NCBI GenBank assembly: GCA_040221975.1
Contig: JAVJWR010000036.1
Location: 62,001-126,000 of the forward strand
DNA from: Haliea sp040221975
GTDB lineage: Bacteria; Pseudomonadota; Gammaproteobacteria; Pseudomonadales; Halieaceae
Reading direction: 5' to 3'
DNA length: 64,000 bases
Part shown: positions 45,019 through 54,106 of the stretch, piece after piece
How positions within the stretch are numbered: position 1 is the first letter of the stretch
Layout: the number at the start of each line of letters is the position of its first letter
Program-made: the position numbers and the translations under genes
Notes under the pieces: generated by a model
Told to the model about the DNA's origin: nothing
Databases searched by the model: none
The model's input: only the letters and a program-made list of their open reading frames with translations

Positions 45019-47874
45019 CTAATCGACGGTATAGAACCCCTGCCGAGACTTGATCGCAGCCGCGGACTCCACCGTCACTCCGTGGCCTTCCGGCAGAGCC
45101 TGCGCGCTGCCGGGCGCCACCACCACCAGGGAGCTGCGTTGCGCACGGAAAACTTCGCTGAAATAGGTACTCCAGTCCTCCAGCGTCAGGCCCTTGACCG
45201 CATCCGCCAGCTGTTGACGGCCATCGAAGTCGAACTCCTTCTTGGCAATCGACTGCCAGTAGAATTCCGCTCGCTCCCACAGGTTCTTGTCCGGGCGCAG
45301 AATCTCTGCGACCAGGGATTTCCGGTAGCGCAGGAACTGTTCCTCGTCCAGCGAATCGACAACGCCGCCCATGTACGCTTCGATCGCGTCAGTCACCTCG
45401 GGCGCCGAGGCACTCGGCGACTGTATCAACAGCACCAGTCCCGGCACATCCAGCTGCGGCCAGGAAAAGGCGCTGACCACGTAGCCGAGTTGTTGCTCGG
45501 TGCGCAACTGCTGGAAAAAACCGGTCTTGATGACATGCGCGGTCAGGGTGGTAGCCGCACGGTCGTGCCAGCTGCGATCGCGGCCCTGCAGATACCAGCC
45601 CACAACCGCGTCATCGTGATCGATTTCGACCGGGTACTGCAGGCTTTCGCCCGGCGCGATGCGGGTCACCCGCAGAGGTGGCAGGGCTGGCGGCTCGGCA
45701 GCCACAAGCAGCTCCCCGACACGCTCGGACAGCGGCTGGACAACAGCGGCATCGTAGTTGCCGTAGAGCATGGCCTCGGCCGTCGCTCCTGTCCAGAAAG
45801 CCTGGATCCAGCCCTGTAGCCCAGCAAGCGTCAGCGCCTGCAGCTCTGCTGTCAGAGCCTCTTCGCCCCACTCGCCGTGCAGCAGGGACTCCCGCAGGTC
45901 ATCGATAACCTGGCTGCTGGGGCGCTTGGCAACACTGTTCTCCAGATTACGGATCATGTCAGCGCGGATATTGACAAAGCGTTGCTGGTCGAAGGATGCC
46001 GCCTGAACCACATCCAGTAACCTATCCAGCAACACCAGCTGCTTGTCGTCGTAACCGCTGACCCGCAGGCTGATGCCCTGGGCGTGCTTGTAGACATCAA
46101 AGTTGAGGCCCGCCAGCAGGGCCGGGTAGGTGAATTCGTTGACCGCGTCCTTCAGCAGCGCGGTGTAGAGCGCCGCTGCGGCCGCCTGGGCAGCACTTTC
46201 TCCTATCGCAGGTGAACGAAAGTTGATATACAGCGCGCCGCGAGGAACCCCGAACTCCGTATCCTGCGCAAACCAGACCTCCTGACGGGTAGCGGTCAGC
46301 ACCCTGGCCGGTGCGTTGGCAACTGCGGTTGGCATCACCAGGCTCACATCCCCGGCAATAAATTCGTTGGCAGGTGGCAGGGTCAGGCCGACGTCTCCCA
46401 CCGGCGCGGTCCAGCGCTGCAGCTGTTCCGGTGACACGGGCTCCGCGCTGTAGGGCACGGCATAGAACGGGGACTGCCGATCCACCTCCACCGACTGGTG
46501 GCTGAGAGTTACCAGGGCGTTGCCCGGCACCACGTGCGCCAGCAAATCCTCCAGCATGGCGGGATCATAATCCGTCATCAGGCTGCTGCCGCGAAGAATG
46601 TCCTCGGGGGCGTAGTAGTGCATGCCACTGGCCAGTGCGCTGGCGTAGTTGATCGGATTGGACTTCTCCCGAAACCGGAACTGCAGTGCCGCCAGCTGCG
46701 ACTGCTCTTCGTATAGCCACTGCTGGGGGCCCTCCTGCCGCAGCATGTCGAGGTAGGCAAACAGCAATTGCAGTACCCGCTCCTGCCGCGCCAGGCCCTC
46801 CTCGGTCAGGCCAATGCTGACACTCAACAGGGCGCCACCACGCCAGCCGAGACCGGACCCGGCGCCGAGACTCTCCGCCAGCCCCTCCTCCTTGAGCCGG
46901 GCCAACAGGCTGCCGGCGCCCTCATGGCCAACCAGATTGCCCAGGTAGCCAAGCGGATTGCTGCGGTAGGCACTGCGATAGTCCGGCACCGGAAAAGACA
47001 CCTCCAGCTGCCGCAGTGTTGCCTGGGGCTGGACCTTGACCAGCATCGGCAGCGCATCCGGGGGAAACAGCGGGGCGGCAATCGCCTCCGCCTCAATATC
47101 CCGATTTGGCACTGGCGCGAACCTGGGTACCACCATCGCCTCCAGCTCGTCCAGGGACTCGGCACCAAACACCACCAGTCGCATCTTGTTGGCGGAGTAG
47201 TGCTGTGCGTAGAATCGCAGCAGGTCGTCCCTTATCGGCGCCTGGGGCCGGTCCGCCAGGGTTTCCAGACTGCCGACCGTGAACTGGCTGAAGGGATGCT
47301 CCGGGTTCATGACCGCTTGCAGCACATCCAGGCCGCGGCGCGGGTCACTGCGCAGACCCATCTGGAATTCGGCTTCCACTGCATTCATCTCGCGCTCGAC
47401 ATAGGCTTCGTCGAAGCGTGGCGCTATGAAGAAACGGGCGAAGCGGTCCAGCGCACCCGGCAGGTACTGGGCCTGGATATCGAAGAAGTAATTGGTGTGC
47501 TCGAAACTGGTGTAGGCATTGTGGCTGCCACCGTGCTCGGCAAGGTACTGCTGATAATCGCCCGCGTCCGGGTACCTGTCGGTACCGAGGAACAGCATGT
47601 GCTCGAGAAAGTGTGCCAGCCCCTCGCGGCCGGGCGGGTTGTCTCCGCTGCCGACCAGAACATCCAGCGCGGCAGCGGCCTTGGGCGCTCCGGGATCGGA
47701 TATCAACAGTACCTGCAGCTCATTGTCGAGCGTCAAGTGGCGGTAGGCGTAGTCGTCGTTCGGGCTTTGCACCGGCTGAATGCCGGCGGGCAGTGTGGCA
47801 CAGGCCACCAGAAACAGCAGCACAAGGCTGCCGGCCAGCGGCCGCAGCCGCTGGCCGAAAAATGTTGCTTGCAT
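45019..47874 (-). CDS. M16 (insulinase/protease III-like) zinc metalloprotease lipoprotein
   Basis: A 951-residue M16 peptidase of the pitrilysin/insulysin length class. A signal peptide ends LVLLFLVACATLP, a likely lipobox (Cys26), so it is probably anchored in the periplasm. The inverted zinc motif is LAHFLEHMLFLGTDRYP (HxxEH) with the distal Glu in MNAVEAEFQMG. Four M16 half-domains follow, with RTEQQLGYVVSAF (substrate-binding Arg/Tyr region) near residue 785. E. coli protease III degrades small periplasmic peptides; a similar role is inferred. It is followed by a strong terminator and preceded 3 bp upstream by the perM-like gene. Confidence 0.92.
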   Translation of the reverse strand: MQATFFGQRLRPLAGSLVLLFLVACATLPAGIQPVQSPNDDYAYRHLTLDNELQVLLISDPGAPKAAAALDVLVGSGDNPPGREGLAHFLEHMLFLGTDRYPDAGDYQQYLAEHGGSHNAYTSFEHTNYFFDIQAQYLPGALDRFARFFIAPRFDEAYVEREMNAVEAEFQMGLRSDPRRGLDVLQAVMNPEHPFSQFTVGSLETLADRPQAPIRDDLLRFYAQHYSANKMRLVVFGAESLDELEAMVVPRFAPVPNRDIEAEAIAAPLFPPDALPMLVKVQPQATLRQLEVSFPVPDYRSAYRSNPLGYLGNLVGHEGAGSLLARLKEEGLAESLGAGSGLGWRGGALLSVSIGLTEEGLARQERVLQLLFAYLDMLRQEGPQQWLYEEQSQLAALQFRFREKSNPINYASALASGMHYYAPEDILRGSSLMTDYDPAMLEDLLAHVVPGNALVTLSHQSVEVDRQSPFYAVPYSAEPVSPEQLQRWTAPVGDVGLTLPPANEFIAGDVSLVMPTAVANAPARVLTATRQEVWFAQDTEFGVPRGALYINFRSPAIGESAAQAAAAALYTALLKDAVNEFTYPALLAGLNFDVYKHAQGISLRVSGYDDKQLVLLDRLLDVVQAASFDQQRFVNIRADMIRNLENSVAKRPSSQVIDDLRESLLHGEWGEEALTAELQALTLAGLQGWIQAFWTGATAEAMLYGNYDAAVVQPLSERVGELLVAAEPPALPPLRVTRIAPGESLQYPVEIDHDDAVVGWYLQGRDRSWHDRAATTLTAHVIKTGFFQQLRTEQQLGYVVSAFSWPQLDVPGLVLLIQSPSASAPEVTDAIEAYMGGVVDSLDEEQFLRYRKSLVAEILRPDKNLWERAEFYWQSIAKKEFDFDGRQQLADAVKGLTLEDWSTYFSEVFRAQRSSLVVVAPGSAQALPEGHGVTVESAAAIKSRQGFYTVD

Positions 47875-47877
47875 GCC

Positions 47878-48957
47878 TTACTCCAGAGTCTTGTTGTCGC
47901 CGGCCCCTTCCGCAGGCTTGGGCCAGGCGTTGATAACAGCCTTGATCAGGGTAGCGAGCGGAATCGCAAAGAATACCCCCCACAACCCCCAGATGCCGCC
48001 GAAAAACAGCACCGCCAGGATAATGGCTACCGGGTGCAGGTTCACTGCTTCGGAAAACAGCAGGGGGACCAGAAAATTCCCGTCCAGCGCCTGGATCACG
48101 AAGTAGACAAGCGCGAGGTAATAAAATTCACTGACGAAGCCCCACTGGAAATAGCCCACCAGCAGCACCGGAAAAGTGACCAGCGCCGCACCCAGATAGG
48201 GAATGATCACAGACAGCCCCACCGCCAGGGCCAGCAATGCCGCATAATTGAGTCCCAGCAGGACGAAACTCAGATAACTGACCGAACCCACAATCAGGAT
48301 CTCCAGCACCTTGCCGCGGGCGTAGTTCGCGACCTGGGTATCCATCTCCAACCAGATGCGCCGCAGCAGGGGGCGCTCACTGGGCAGAAAGGTGCCCAGC
48401 CAGGCCAGGATCAGCAGCCTGTCCTTGAGGAAGAAAAACACCAGGATCGGGATCAGGATCATGTAGACCAGAACGGTGAGGATACTGGGAATGGTCGACA
48501 GCGAACGGGCCACGAGTTTCTGGCCCATGCCGCCCATCTCCGCCTGGGCCAGGGTGACCATCTGGTTGATCTGCTGCTGGCTGAATACCTCCGGGTAGCG
48601 CGCGGGCAGCACTGCCAGCAACTGCCGGCCCTGTTCCAGCATCCGCGGCGCTTCCGTAGCCAGCGACACAAGCTGGCGCCACACCAGCGGCAGCAGCCCC
48701 AGGGTCACGCCAAAAAAGATGCCAATAAACAGGATATAGGCGACCGTCACACCCACCCAGGCAGGCAACCCCGCTCCCTGCAGACGACCGGCGAGGCCCT
48801 GCATCAGGTAAGCCAGCACTATGGACGCCAGCACCGGCGCGAGGATATTGCCAATGGTGACCAGCAGCAGCACTGCGAGCAGCAGCAGTACCAGCAGCAG
48901 TACCGACTCCTCCTCAAACAGGTAGCGCTTGTACCATTTATTGAAGATATCCAGCAT
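47878..48957 (-). CDS. AI-2E family (PerM-like) membrane transporter
   Basis: A 359-residue polytopic protein with about eight hydrophobic helices. The first helices (20-60) are extremely Leu/Val-rich (SVLLLVLLLLAVLLLV). Family signatures are PILVFFFLKDR, LGLNYAALLALAVGLSVIIPYLGA and ALDGNFLVPLLFSEAVNLHPVAIILAVLFFGGIWGLWGVFFAIPLA in pieces. The family includes the AI-2 exporter TqsA and PerM permeases; the substrate cannot be inferred. It lies 3 bp upstream of the M16 protease gene and 18 bp after a tusA-like gene, all leftward. Confidence 0.92.
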   Translation of the reverse strand: MLDIFNKWYKRYLFEEESVLLLVLLLLAVLLLVTIGNILAPVLASIVLAYLMQGLAGRLQGAGLPAWVGVTVAYILFIGIFFGVTLGLLPLVWRQLVSLATEAPRMLEQGRQLLAVLPARYPEVFSQQQINQMVTLAQAEMGGMGQKLVARSLSTIPSILTVLVYMILIPILVFFFLKDRLLILAWLGTFLPSERPLLRRIWLEMDTQVANYARGKVLEILIVGSVSYLSFVLLGLNYAALLALAVGLSVIIPYLGAALVTFPVLLVGYFQWGFVSEFYYLALVYFVIQALDGNFLVPLLFSEAVNLHPVAIILAVLFFGGIWGLWGVFFAIPLATLIKAVINAWPKPAEGAGDNKTLE

Positions 48958-48975
48958 GTATTCTATTCCGGACCG

Positions 48976-49209
48976 TTACGACTTCTGCAACAGGTGGATA
49001 TACACACCCGCGCGCTCTTCCGATGTCAACAGAGTATGCCCTGACTGCTCGGCAAACACCCGGAAATCCCGCACCGAGCCCTGGTCAGTGGCCAATACCC
49101 GCAGGCACTCCCCCGACTGCATCCGATTCAGGGCCCGCTTGGCGTGCAGCAAGGGCATCGGGCACTGCAAGCCACAGGCATCCACCTCCACTGTTGCGTC
49201 CGTTGTCAC
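48976..49209 (-). CDS. TusA-like sulfurtransferase/sulfur carrier
   Basis: About 77 residues. The family motif CGLQCPMPLLHAKRALN (Cys-Pro-x-Pro with following Lys) identifies the TusA/YeeD/SirA fold that carries persulfide sulfur on the cysteine. The start is a GTG at 49209, with AGGGGAGA eight bases upstream; an ATG at 49230 in frame has no such site. It is the first gene of the leftward trio tusA-perM-M16. A link between TusA-like and PerM-like genes is common in gammaproteobacteria. Confidence 0.88.
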   Translation of the reverse strand: MTTDATVEVDACGLQCPMPLLHAKRALNRMQSGECLRVLATDQGSVRDFRVFAEQSGHTLLTSEERAGVYIHLLQKS

Positions 49210-49404
49210 CCGCCTGTCTCCCCTCGTCATCGTCGCGGACGAGTATATCCACTCACCGCCGACACCCCAAACAGGATTGAACTTTTCCGCGCTGGCGCCA
49301 TCCCATTCACAGCTCCAGCGCTGGGCTGACAACCGGCTGCTGGCGTACAATGAGGACACTCGCCGGCCTGTTTCCGGCCCCAACCCGCGGTGAAGATCCC
49401 TGGC

Positions 49405-50895
49405 ATGACCCTTCGTTTTTACAAGTGCGCCCGCCTGCCCGTTGCTGCCAAGGCACCCCTGCTGGCACCTCTCCTGGCACTTCTTCTGCTGTTGCCGGGA
49501 GCGAACCTGCGTGCTACCGAAAACTTGAAGCTGCCGAACCTGGGCGAATCCAGTACCAGTCTTTTCTCCGCAGAATACGAATACCAGCTGGGACGCACCT
49601 GGCTGCGCATCTTCCGCAACCAGGCGCCAACTGTCGATGACCCGCTGCTGTTCGACTATTTGGAAGACCTCACCTACCGCCTGGTCACCCACAGCCAGCT
49701 GGAAGATCGCCGCATCGACCTGGTGATCGTGGACAGCCCCGACATCAACGCCTTTGCCGTACCGGGCGGGGTAATCGGTATCCACAACGGGCTGCTGGTC
49801 TATGCCCAGACCGAAGACGAACTGGCCACCGTGCTGGCTCACGAGATCGCCCACCTGAGCCAGCGCCACTTCTCACGCCGGGTAGAGTTCCAGCGCAGCC
49901 AACAGCCGCTGAACCTGGCCGCCATGCTGGCCGGCTTTGTGCTCCTGGCCACCGCGGGCGGCGAAGCCGGCATGGCAGCGCTATCCGCCGCCCAGGCAGC
50001 GGCCCAGGACTCGGCCCTGCGCTACAGCCGCGGCAACGAATCAGAGGCCGACCGGGTCGGCATGCAAACCGTGGTTGCGGCCGGACTGGATCCCCATGCC
50101 GCGGCCTCCATGTTTGAACGGATGATGCAGGCCTCGCGCTATGCCAGCAGCAACCGCATCCCCGAGTTCCTGCGCACCCACCCCCTGTCGGAAAACCGCA
50201 TCGCCGACACCCGCAACCGCGCCCGCCAGTACGCGCGGCCGCCCCTGCGCGATGATACCCAATACCAGCTCATGCGCGCCCGCGTGATCAATCACCTCGC
50301 CGCCACCCCGGAAGAGGCAATACAGAAGTTCCGGGGCGAACTGGATGGCGACACCCGTTCGCGGGAGGCGTCCACTTATGGCCTGGTACTGGCACTGACC
50401 GATGCCGGTCGCGTCGACCAGGCGGCACTGGAGTTGGACAGCATCTGGGCACAGAGCCCGGACCGGCTGGAGTACAAACTGGCCAATGCAAACATCCTGA
50501 TGACCCGGGGCGAGCCGGGCAAGGCTGCCACCGCACTCGCCGAGGAACTCAAGCTGACCCCGGGCAACCACCCGCTGACCATGACCTACGCCACGGCACT
50601 CATGCAAGACCGCAAACCGCACCTGGCAGAGGAAGTACTGCTCAAGCAAAGCAAGAACAGGCCCGACGACCCCGGCCTGTGGTATCTGCTGGCCGAGGTC
50701 CAGGGCCTGTCCGGGAATATCGTTGGCCTGCACCAGTCCCGCGCCGAATACTTCATTCTTACCGGCAACATGGGTGAAGCGGAGCGACAACTCAACTACG
50801 CCATGAAACTGGTAGGCAGCGACCACGTGACCGCGGCACGACTCAACGAGCGCTTGCGCGATGTCGCCACCCTGCGCGAACGCATGGATATCTGA
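49405..50895 (+). CDS. BepA/YfgC-like periplasmic M48 metalloprotease with TPR domain
   Basis: About 496 residues. The signal peptide covers about 1-35 (LLAPLLALLLLLPGANLRA). The zinc motif is VLAHEIAHLSQRH with the third ligand region GNESEADRVGMQTV, and the active-site loop AFAVPGGVIGIHNGLL follows the M48 pattern. TPR-like helical repeats occupy about 305-495. BepA assists and degrades outer-membrane beta-barrel proteins stalled at the Bam complex. The ATG at 49405 is chosen over a GTG at 49390; both are possible. It is divergent from the tusA-like gene. Confidence 0.93.
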   Translation: MTLRFYKCARLPVAAKAPLLAPLLALLLLLPGANLRATENLKLPNLGESSTSLFSAEYEYQLGRTWLRIFRNQAPTVDDPLLFDYLEDLTYRLVTHSQLEDRRIDLVIVDSPDINAFAVPGGVIGIHNGLLVYAQTEDELATVLAHEIAHLSQRHFSRRVEFQRSQQPLNLAAMLAGFVLLATAGGEAGMAALSAAQAAAQDSALRYSRGNESEADRVGMQTVVAAGLDPHAAASMFERMMQASRYASSNRIPEFLRTHPLSENRIADTRNRARQYARPPLRDDTQYQLMRARVINHLAATPEEAIQKFRGELDGDTRSREASTYGLVLALTDAGRVDQAALELDSIWAQSPDRLEYKLANANILMTRGEPGKAATALAEELKLTPGNHPLTMTYATALMQDRKPHLAEEVLLKQSKNRPDDPGLWYLLAEVQGLSGNIVGLHQSRAEYFILTGNMGEAERQLNYAMKLVGSDHVTAARLNERLRDVATLRERMDI

Positions 50896-50905
50896 TCGGA
50901 CGCCA

Positions 50906-50946
50906 CCGGCCAGGCGCCCCCGCCCCCCCCCCGGCCAGGCGCCCCC
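50906..50946. repeat. Short direct repeat with a C10 tract between convergent genes
   Basis: CGGCCAGGCGCCCC occurs twice (about 50907-50920 and 50932-50945), separated by a run of ten C (50923-50932). It lies between the bepA-like stop and the nadA stop. Such tracts are prone to slippage; no effect on a reading frame is expected here. Confidence 0.8.
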
Positions 50947-50948
50947 TG

Positions 50949-52022
50949 CTAGGCGTTGCCGATGACACCCTTGTTAAGGCTGGCGGCAAAATCCAGCATG
51001 CGACGCAACGGCACCATCGCCCGCTCACGGATGTCACGGTCGACAAAGATCTCGTTGTCCGAACGATCAAACACCTGAGCGAGCGACTCCAGCTCATTCA
51101 TCGCCATCCACGGACAATTCGCGCAGCTGCGACAGGTGGCGCCATTGCCAGCGGTCGGCGCAATAATGAACTCCTTGTCCGGCGCCTGCTGCTGCAGTTT
51201 GTAGAAAATGCCCTGATCGGTGGCGACAATAAAGCGCGTGTTGGGCAATTCCTGCGCTGCGCGGATGATCTGCGTGGTCGAACCCACGCGATCGGCCAGT
51301 TCCAGCACCGCGGCCGGGGATTCCGGGTGCACCAGCACTGCGGCATCGGGATAGACCCGCTTCAGGTCCGCAATGCCCCGCGCCTTGAACTCCTCGTGCA
51401 CAATGCAGGCGCCATCCCACATCAGGATGTCGGCGCCGGTCTGCCGACGCACATAGTCGCCGAGGTGGCGGTCCGGAGCCCAGATGATCTTCTTGCCCTG
51501 GGCCGCCAGGTGCTCGGCCACGTCGAGCGCGATGCTGGACGTCACCACCCAGTCCGCCCGCGCCTTGACCGCGGCAGAGGTGTTGGCATAAACCACCACC
51601 TCGCGGTCCGGGTGCTCGTCACAGAACGCAGAGAACTCCTCAATCGGGCAGCCCAGGTCCAGCGAGCAGGTGGCCTCCAGGGTCGGCATCAAGACCCGCT
51701 TCTCCGGCGTGAGGATCTTCGCCGTCTCGCCCATGAACCGGACTCCGGCCACAACCAGCGTGGTCGCTGCATGATCACGGCCAAATCGGGCCATCTCCAG
51801 GGAGTCCGAGACACAGCCCCCCGTCTCCTCCGCCAGCGCCTGAATGGCGGGCGCGGTATAGTAATGAGCCACGATGACCGCATTCTCCGCCTGCAGGCGG
51901 GCGGCAATACGGTCCTTGAGTTCCTGCTCCTGGGCCGGACTCAGCTTGTGGTGTTCGGCGTTGTCCAGGTGGACCTGGACTTGCCGACGGATGGTTTCCA
52001 GTTTGTCGGAGGCAATACTCAT
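50949..52022 (-). CDS. nadA: Quinolinate synthase NadA
   Basis: A 357-residue quinolinate synthase from ATG 52022; a longer in-frame reading is unlikely. It condenses iminoaspartate and dihydroxyacetone phosphate in NAD synthesis. The three [4Fe-4S] cysteines are visible in MPTLEATCSLDLGCP, near DGACIVHEEF and in GNGATCRSCANCPWMAMNE. Substrate motifs are VIVAHYYTAPAIQALAE, SDSLEMARFG, YANTSAAVKA and WAPDRHLGDY. It is divergent from the diguanylate cyclase gene across ~260 bp. Confidence 0.97.
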   Translation of the reverse strand: MSIASDKLETIRRQVQVHLDNAEHHKLSPAQEQELKDRIAARLQAENAVIVAHYYTAPAIQALAEETGGCVSDSLEMARFGRDHAATTLVVAGVRFMGETAKILTPEKRVLMPTLEATCSLDLGCPIEEFSAFCDEHPDREVVVYANTSAAVKARADWVVTSSIALDVAEHLAAQGKKIIWAPDRHLGDYVRRQTGADILMWDGACIVHEEFKARGIADLKRVYPDAAVLVHPESPAAVLELADRVGSTTQIIRAAQELPNTRFIVATDQGIFYKLQQQAPDKEFIIAPTAGNGATCRSCANCPWMAMNELESLAQVFDRSDNEIFVDRDIRERAMVPLRRMLDFAASLNKGVIGNA

Positions 52023-52281
52023 AGCGTGGAGGTCGAGAAAAACGGCTGCAAATTCTAGCACATATTGGACTCTGCCACCCTCAATACGAGCGTCACTGAG
52101 GAACCCTCACGGCGCGCCGGGAGCGAGCTCGACGCGCTGGCAGCCAATTTCGGCAGAAATCACTAGAAATTCATTCAAATACTGCGTATAAGTTTATGTT
52201 ATTTATACAATAACGTTGTATCCAGCTGCACAGCTGAGAGACAATACCGAGGATACGGCAAAGGGACTGTCCGGGGCATTT

Positions 52282-53991
52282 GTGGATTTGCGTACCGTCA
52301 TGGTGATTTCCGCCAACAAGACCGATCATCTGGTCCTGTCGGATTGTCTCGACCGCGCCGTGCCGCCTCGCTTCAGGCTGGTCAGCAGCGAAGAACTGGA
52401 GCGGCCGCTGGAAGCCCTGCTGGACCCGGATGTCGACGCCATCATCATGGCCGTCGGCCCGGAAACTGACTACTTGTTGCGCCTGGCACAGAAGCACGCT
52501 CCCTCCTTGCCCATCATATTGCTGCTGGACAATGCGCCGGACAGCACCGCAGCGGCACAACTCCGCGAGAGCGGGGCCCAGGACCATCTGGTCAGGGGCC
52601 AGCTCCAGGACGCCCTGGTCCACCGCATCCTGGACTACAGCATAGAATTGAAGCAGGCGCGCACCATCATCCGCGAGCTGTCCAATCGGGACGTTCTCAC
52701 CGGCGCCCTGAACCGCGTGGGTTTTCGGGCGCACCTTGAGCGCGCCATGCAACGCTCTCAACGCTACAATTTCAAGACTGGGCTGCTCTACATCAACGTC
52801 GACCAGTTCACCAGCATCAACGATCACTTCGGTGAGCTCAACGGCGACCTGCTGATTCGCAGCCTTTGCCGACGCATGGCCAGCAAGCTGCGCAGCAGCG
52901 ACAGCATTGCCAGGCTGGGCGGGGACGAATTCGCAGTGGTGCTGGAAGACGTCAGCTCCGCCGCCGACATGGCGCGCATCGCCGAGAAAATGCTGCAGGC
53001 CATAGCAGCCCCCCTAAGCCTTGATGAACAACACGTACAGGTCGATGCCAGTATCGGCGGCGCGCTGTACCCCGATGATGCCGCTGACTTCAGTGAACTG
53101 GTCGACCACGGGCGCAGCGCCATGCAACAGGCAAAATCGATTCTGGGCTCCAAGTTCATTCCCTACAGTGACCGCCTGCAGTTCGACATGGCCGGCATCA
53201 ACACGCTGGCAGCCGAATTGCGGGTCGCAGCGCGCAGAAACCAGTTCGAGCTGCACTACCAGCCACGCATAGCCCTGGATACCGGCCAGCTCGCCGGCCT
53301 GGAAGCTCTGCTGCGCTGGAACCACCCGGACCGCGGACTCATCTGTCCTGGCGAATTCATTGCCGAATGCGAGGACATGGGGCTGATGAAGAGTATCGGC
53401 CACCAGGTTATCCAGCACGCCTGCTGTGCCCTCAATTGGCTGGCCGAGCAGCGTCTTGGCGATGTAGTCGTAGCGGTCAACATTTCCTTTTCCCAGATTC
53501 AGGACGACCGCTTTGTGACCGCGGTGAAGGACACCCTGGAGCGCACTGGCGCCAACCCGGGTCGGCTGGAGTTTGAATTGACAGAAACCACGATCCTCAA
53601 ACAGCCGGGCGCGATCAAGACGCGGATGGACGAGCTGCGCCTGCTGGGCATCCGCTTTTCCCTGGATGACTTCGGGACCGGTTTTTCCCAGCTCACACAC
53701 CTCACCGAACTACCGATTGCAGTGCTGAAAGTAGATGCCGCCTTTGTCCGCGATCTGCCACACAATCCCCAGCAAGCGGCCGTATGCAGCCTGATCATCG
53801 AGATGGCCAGGCGCCTGGACATCGGGGTCGTGGCCGAAGGCGCCGAAAATCACGAGCAGATAGAGTTCCTGCGCAACCAGGGCTGCCAGCAGGTACAGGG
53901 CTTCTACTACAGTCCGGCAATCCCGTTGCAGCAACTGCCCCGTTTCGTCCAGGAGCAGCGCTTCAAGAACCACGAGCGCGTCCTATCCTGA
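52282..53991 (+). CDS. GGDEF-EAL protein with degenerate N-terminal receiver-like domain
   Basis: About 569 residues if the GTG at 52282 is used (GGGG six bases before); ATG 52300 and TTG 52216 are also in frame. The N-terminal ~115 residues resemble a response-regulator fold (TVMVISANKTDHL...DAIIMAVGPETDYL...PIILLLDN) but lack the paired acidic residues and the clear phospho-acceptor. A GGDEF domain (about 145-305) has an intact RLGGDEFAVVLED, and an EAL domain (about 320-560) has LEALLRWNHP, FELTETTIL, SLDDFGTGFSQL and VVAEGAENHEQ. Both catalytic signatures are intact, so it may make or break cyclic di-GMP. Cytosolic. Confidence 0.88.
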   Translation: MDLRTVMVISANKTDHLVLSDCLDRAVPPRFRLVSSEELERPLEALLDPDVDAIIMAVGPETDYLLRLAQKHAPSLPIILLLDNAPDSTAAAQLRESGAQDHLVRGQLQDALVHRILDYSIELKQARTIIRELSNRDVLTGALNRVGFRAHLERAMQRSQRYNFKTGLLYINVDQFTSINDHFGELNGDLLIRSLCRRMASKLRSSDSIARLGGDEFAVVLEDVSSAADMARIAEKMLQAIAAPLSLDEQHVQVDASIGGALYPDDAADFSELVDHGRSAMQQAKSILGSKFIPYSDRLQFDMAGINTLAAELRVAARRNQFELHYQPRIALDTGQLAGLEALLRWNHPDRGLICPGEFIAECEDMGLMKSIGHQVIQHACCALNWLAEQRLGDVVVAVNISFSQIQDDRFVTAVKDTLERTGANPGRLEFELTETTILKQPGAIKTRMDELRLLGIRFSLDDFGTGFSQLTHLTELPIAVLKVDAAFVRDLPHNPQQAAVCSLIIEMARRLDIGVVAEGAENHEQIEFLRNQGCQQVQGFYYSPAIPLQQLPRFVQEQRFKNHERVLS

Positions 53992-54106
53992 GCCATCGCG
54001 ACATCGCTCCGGCGCAGGGTGCCAATGACAAGCATGGCACTAGGCGACCGATGCCGGTGATGGTAGCCTGTAAAGATACCGATCCGTTCCTGCGCATGGC
54101 TCCCTG

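Noticed and set aside
52150..52215. Specific promoter hexamers for the GGDEF-EAL gene in the A+T-rich stretch
   Set aside because: Several overlapping -35/-10 possibilities exist by eye and none is clearly better, so no single promoter is called.
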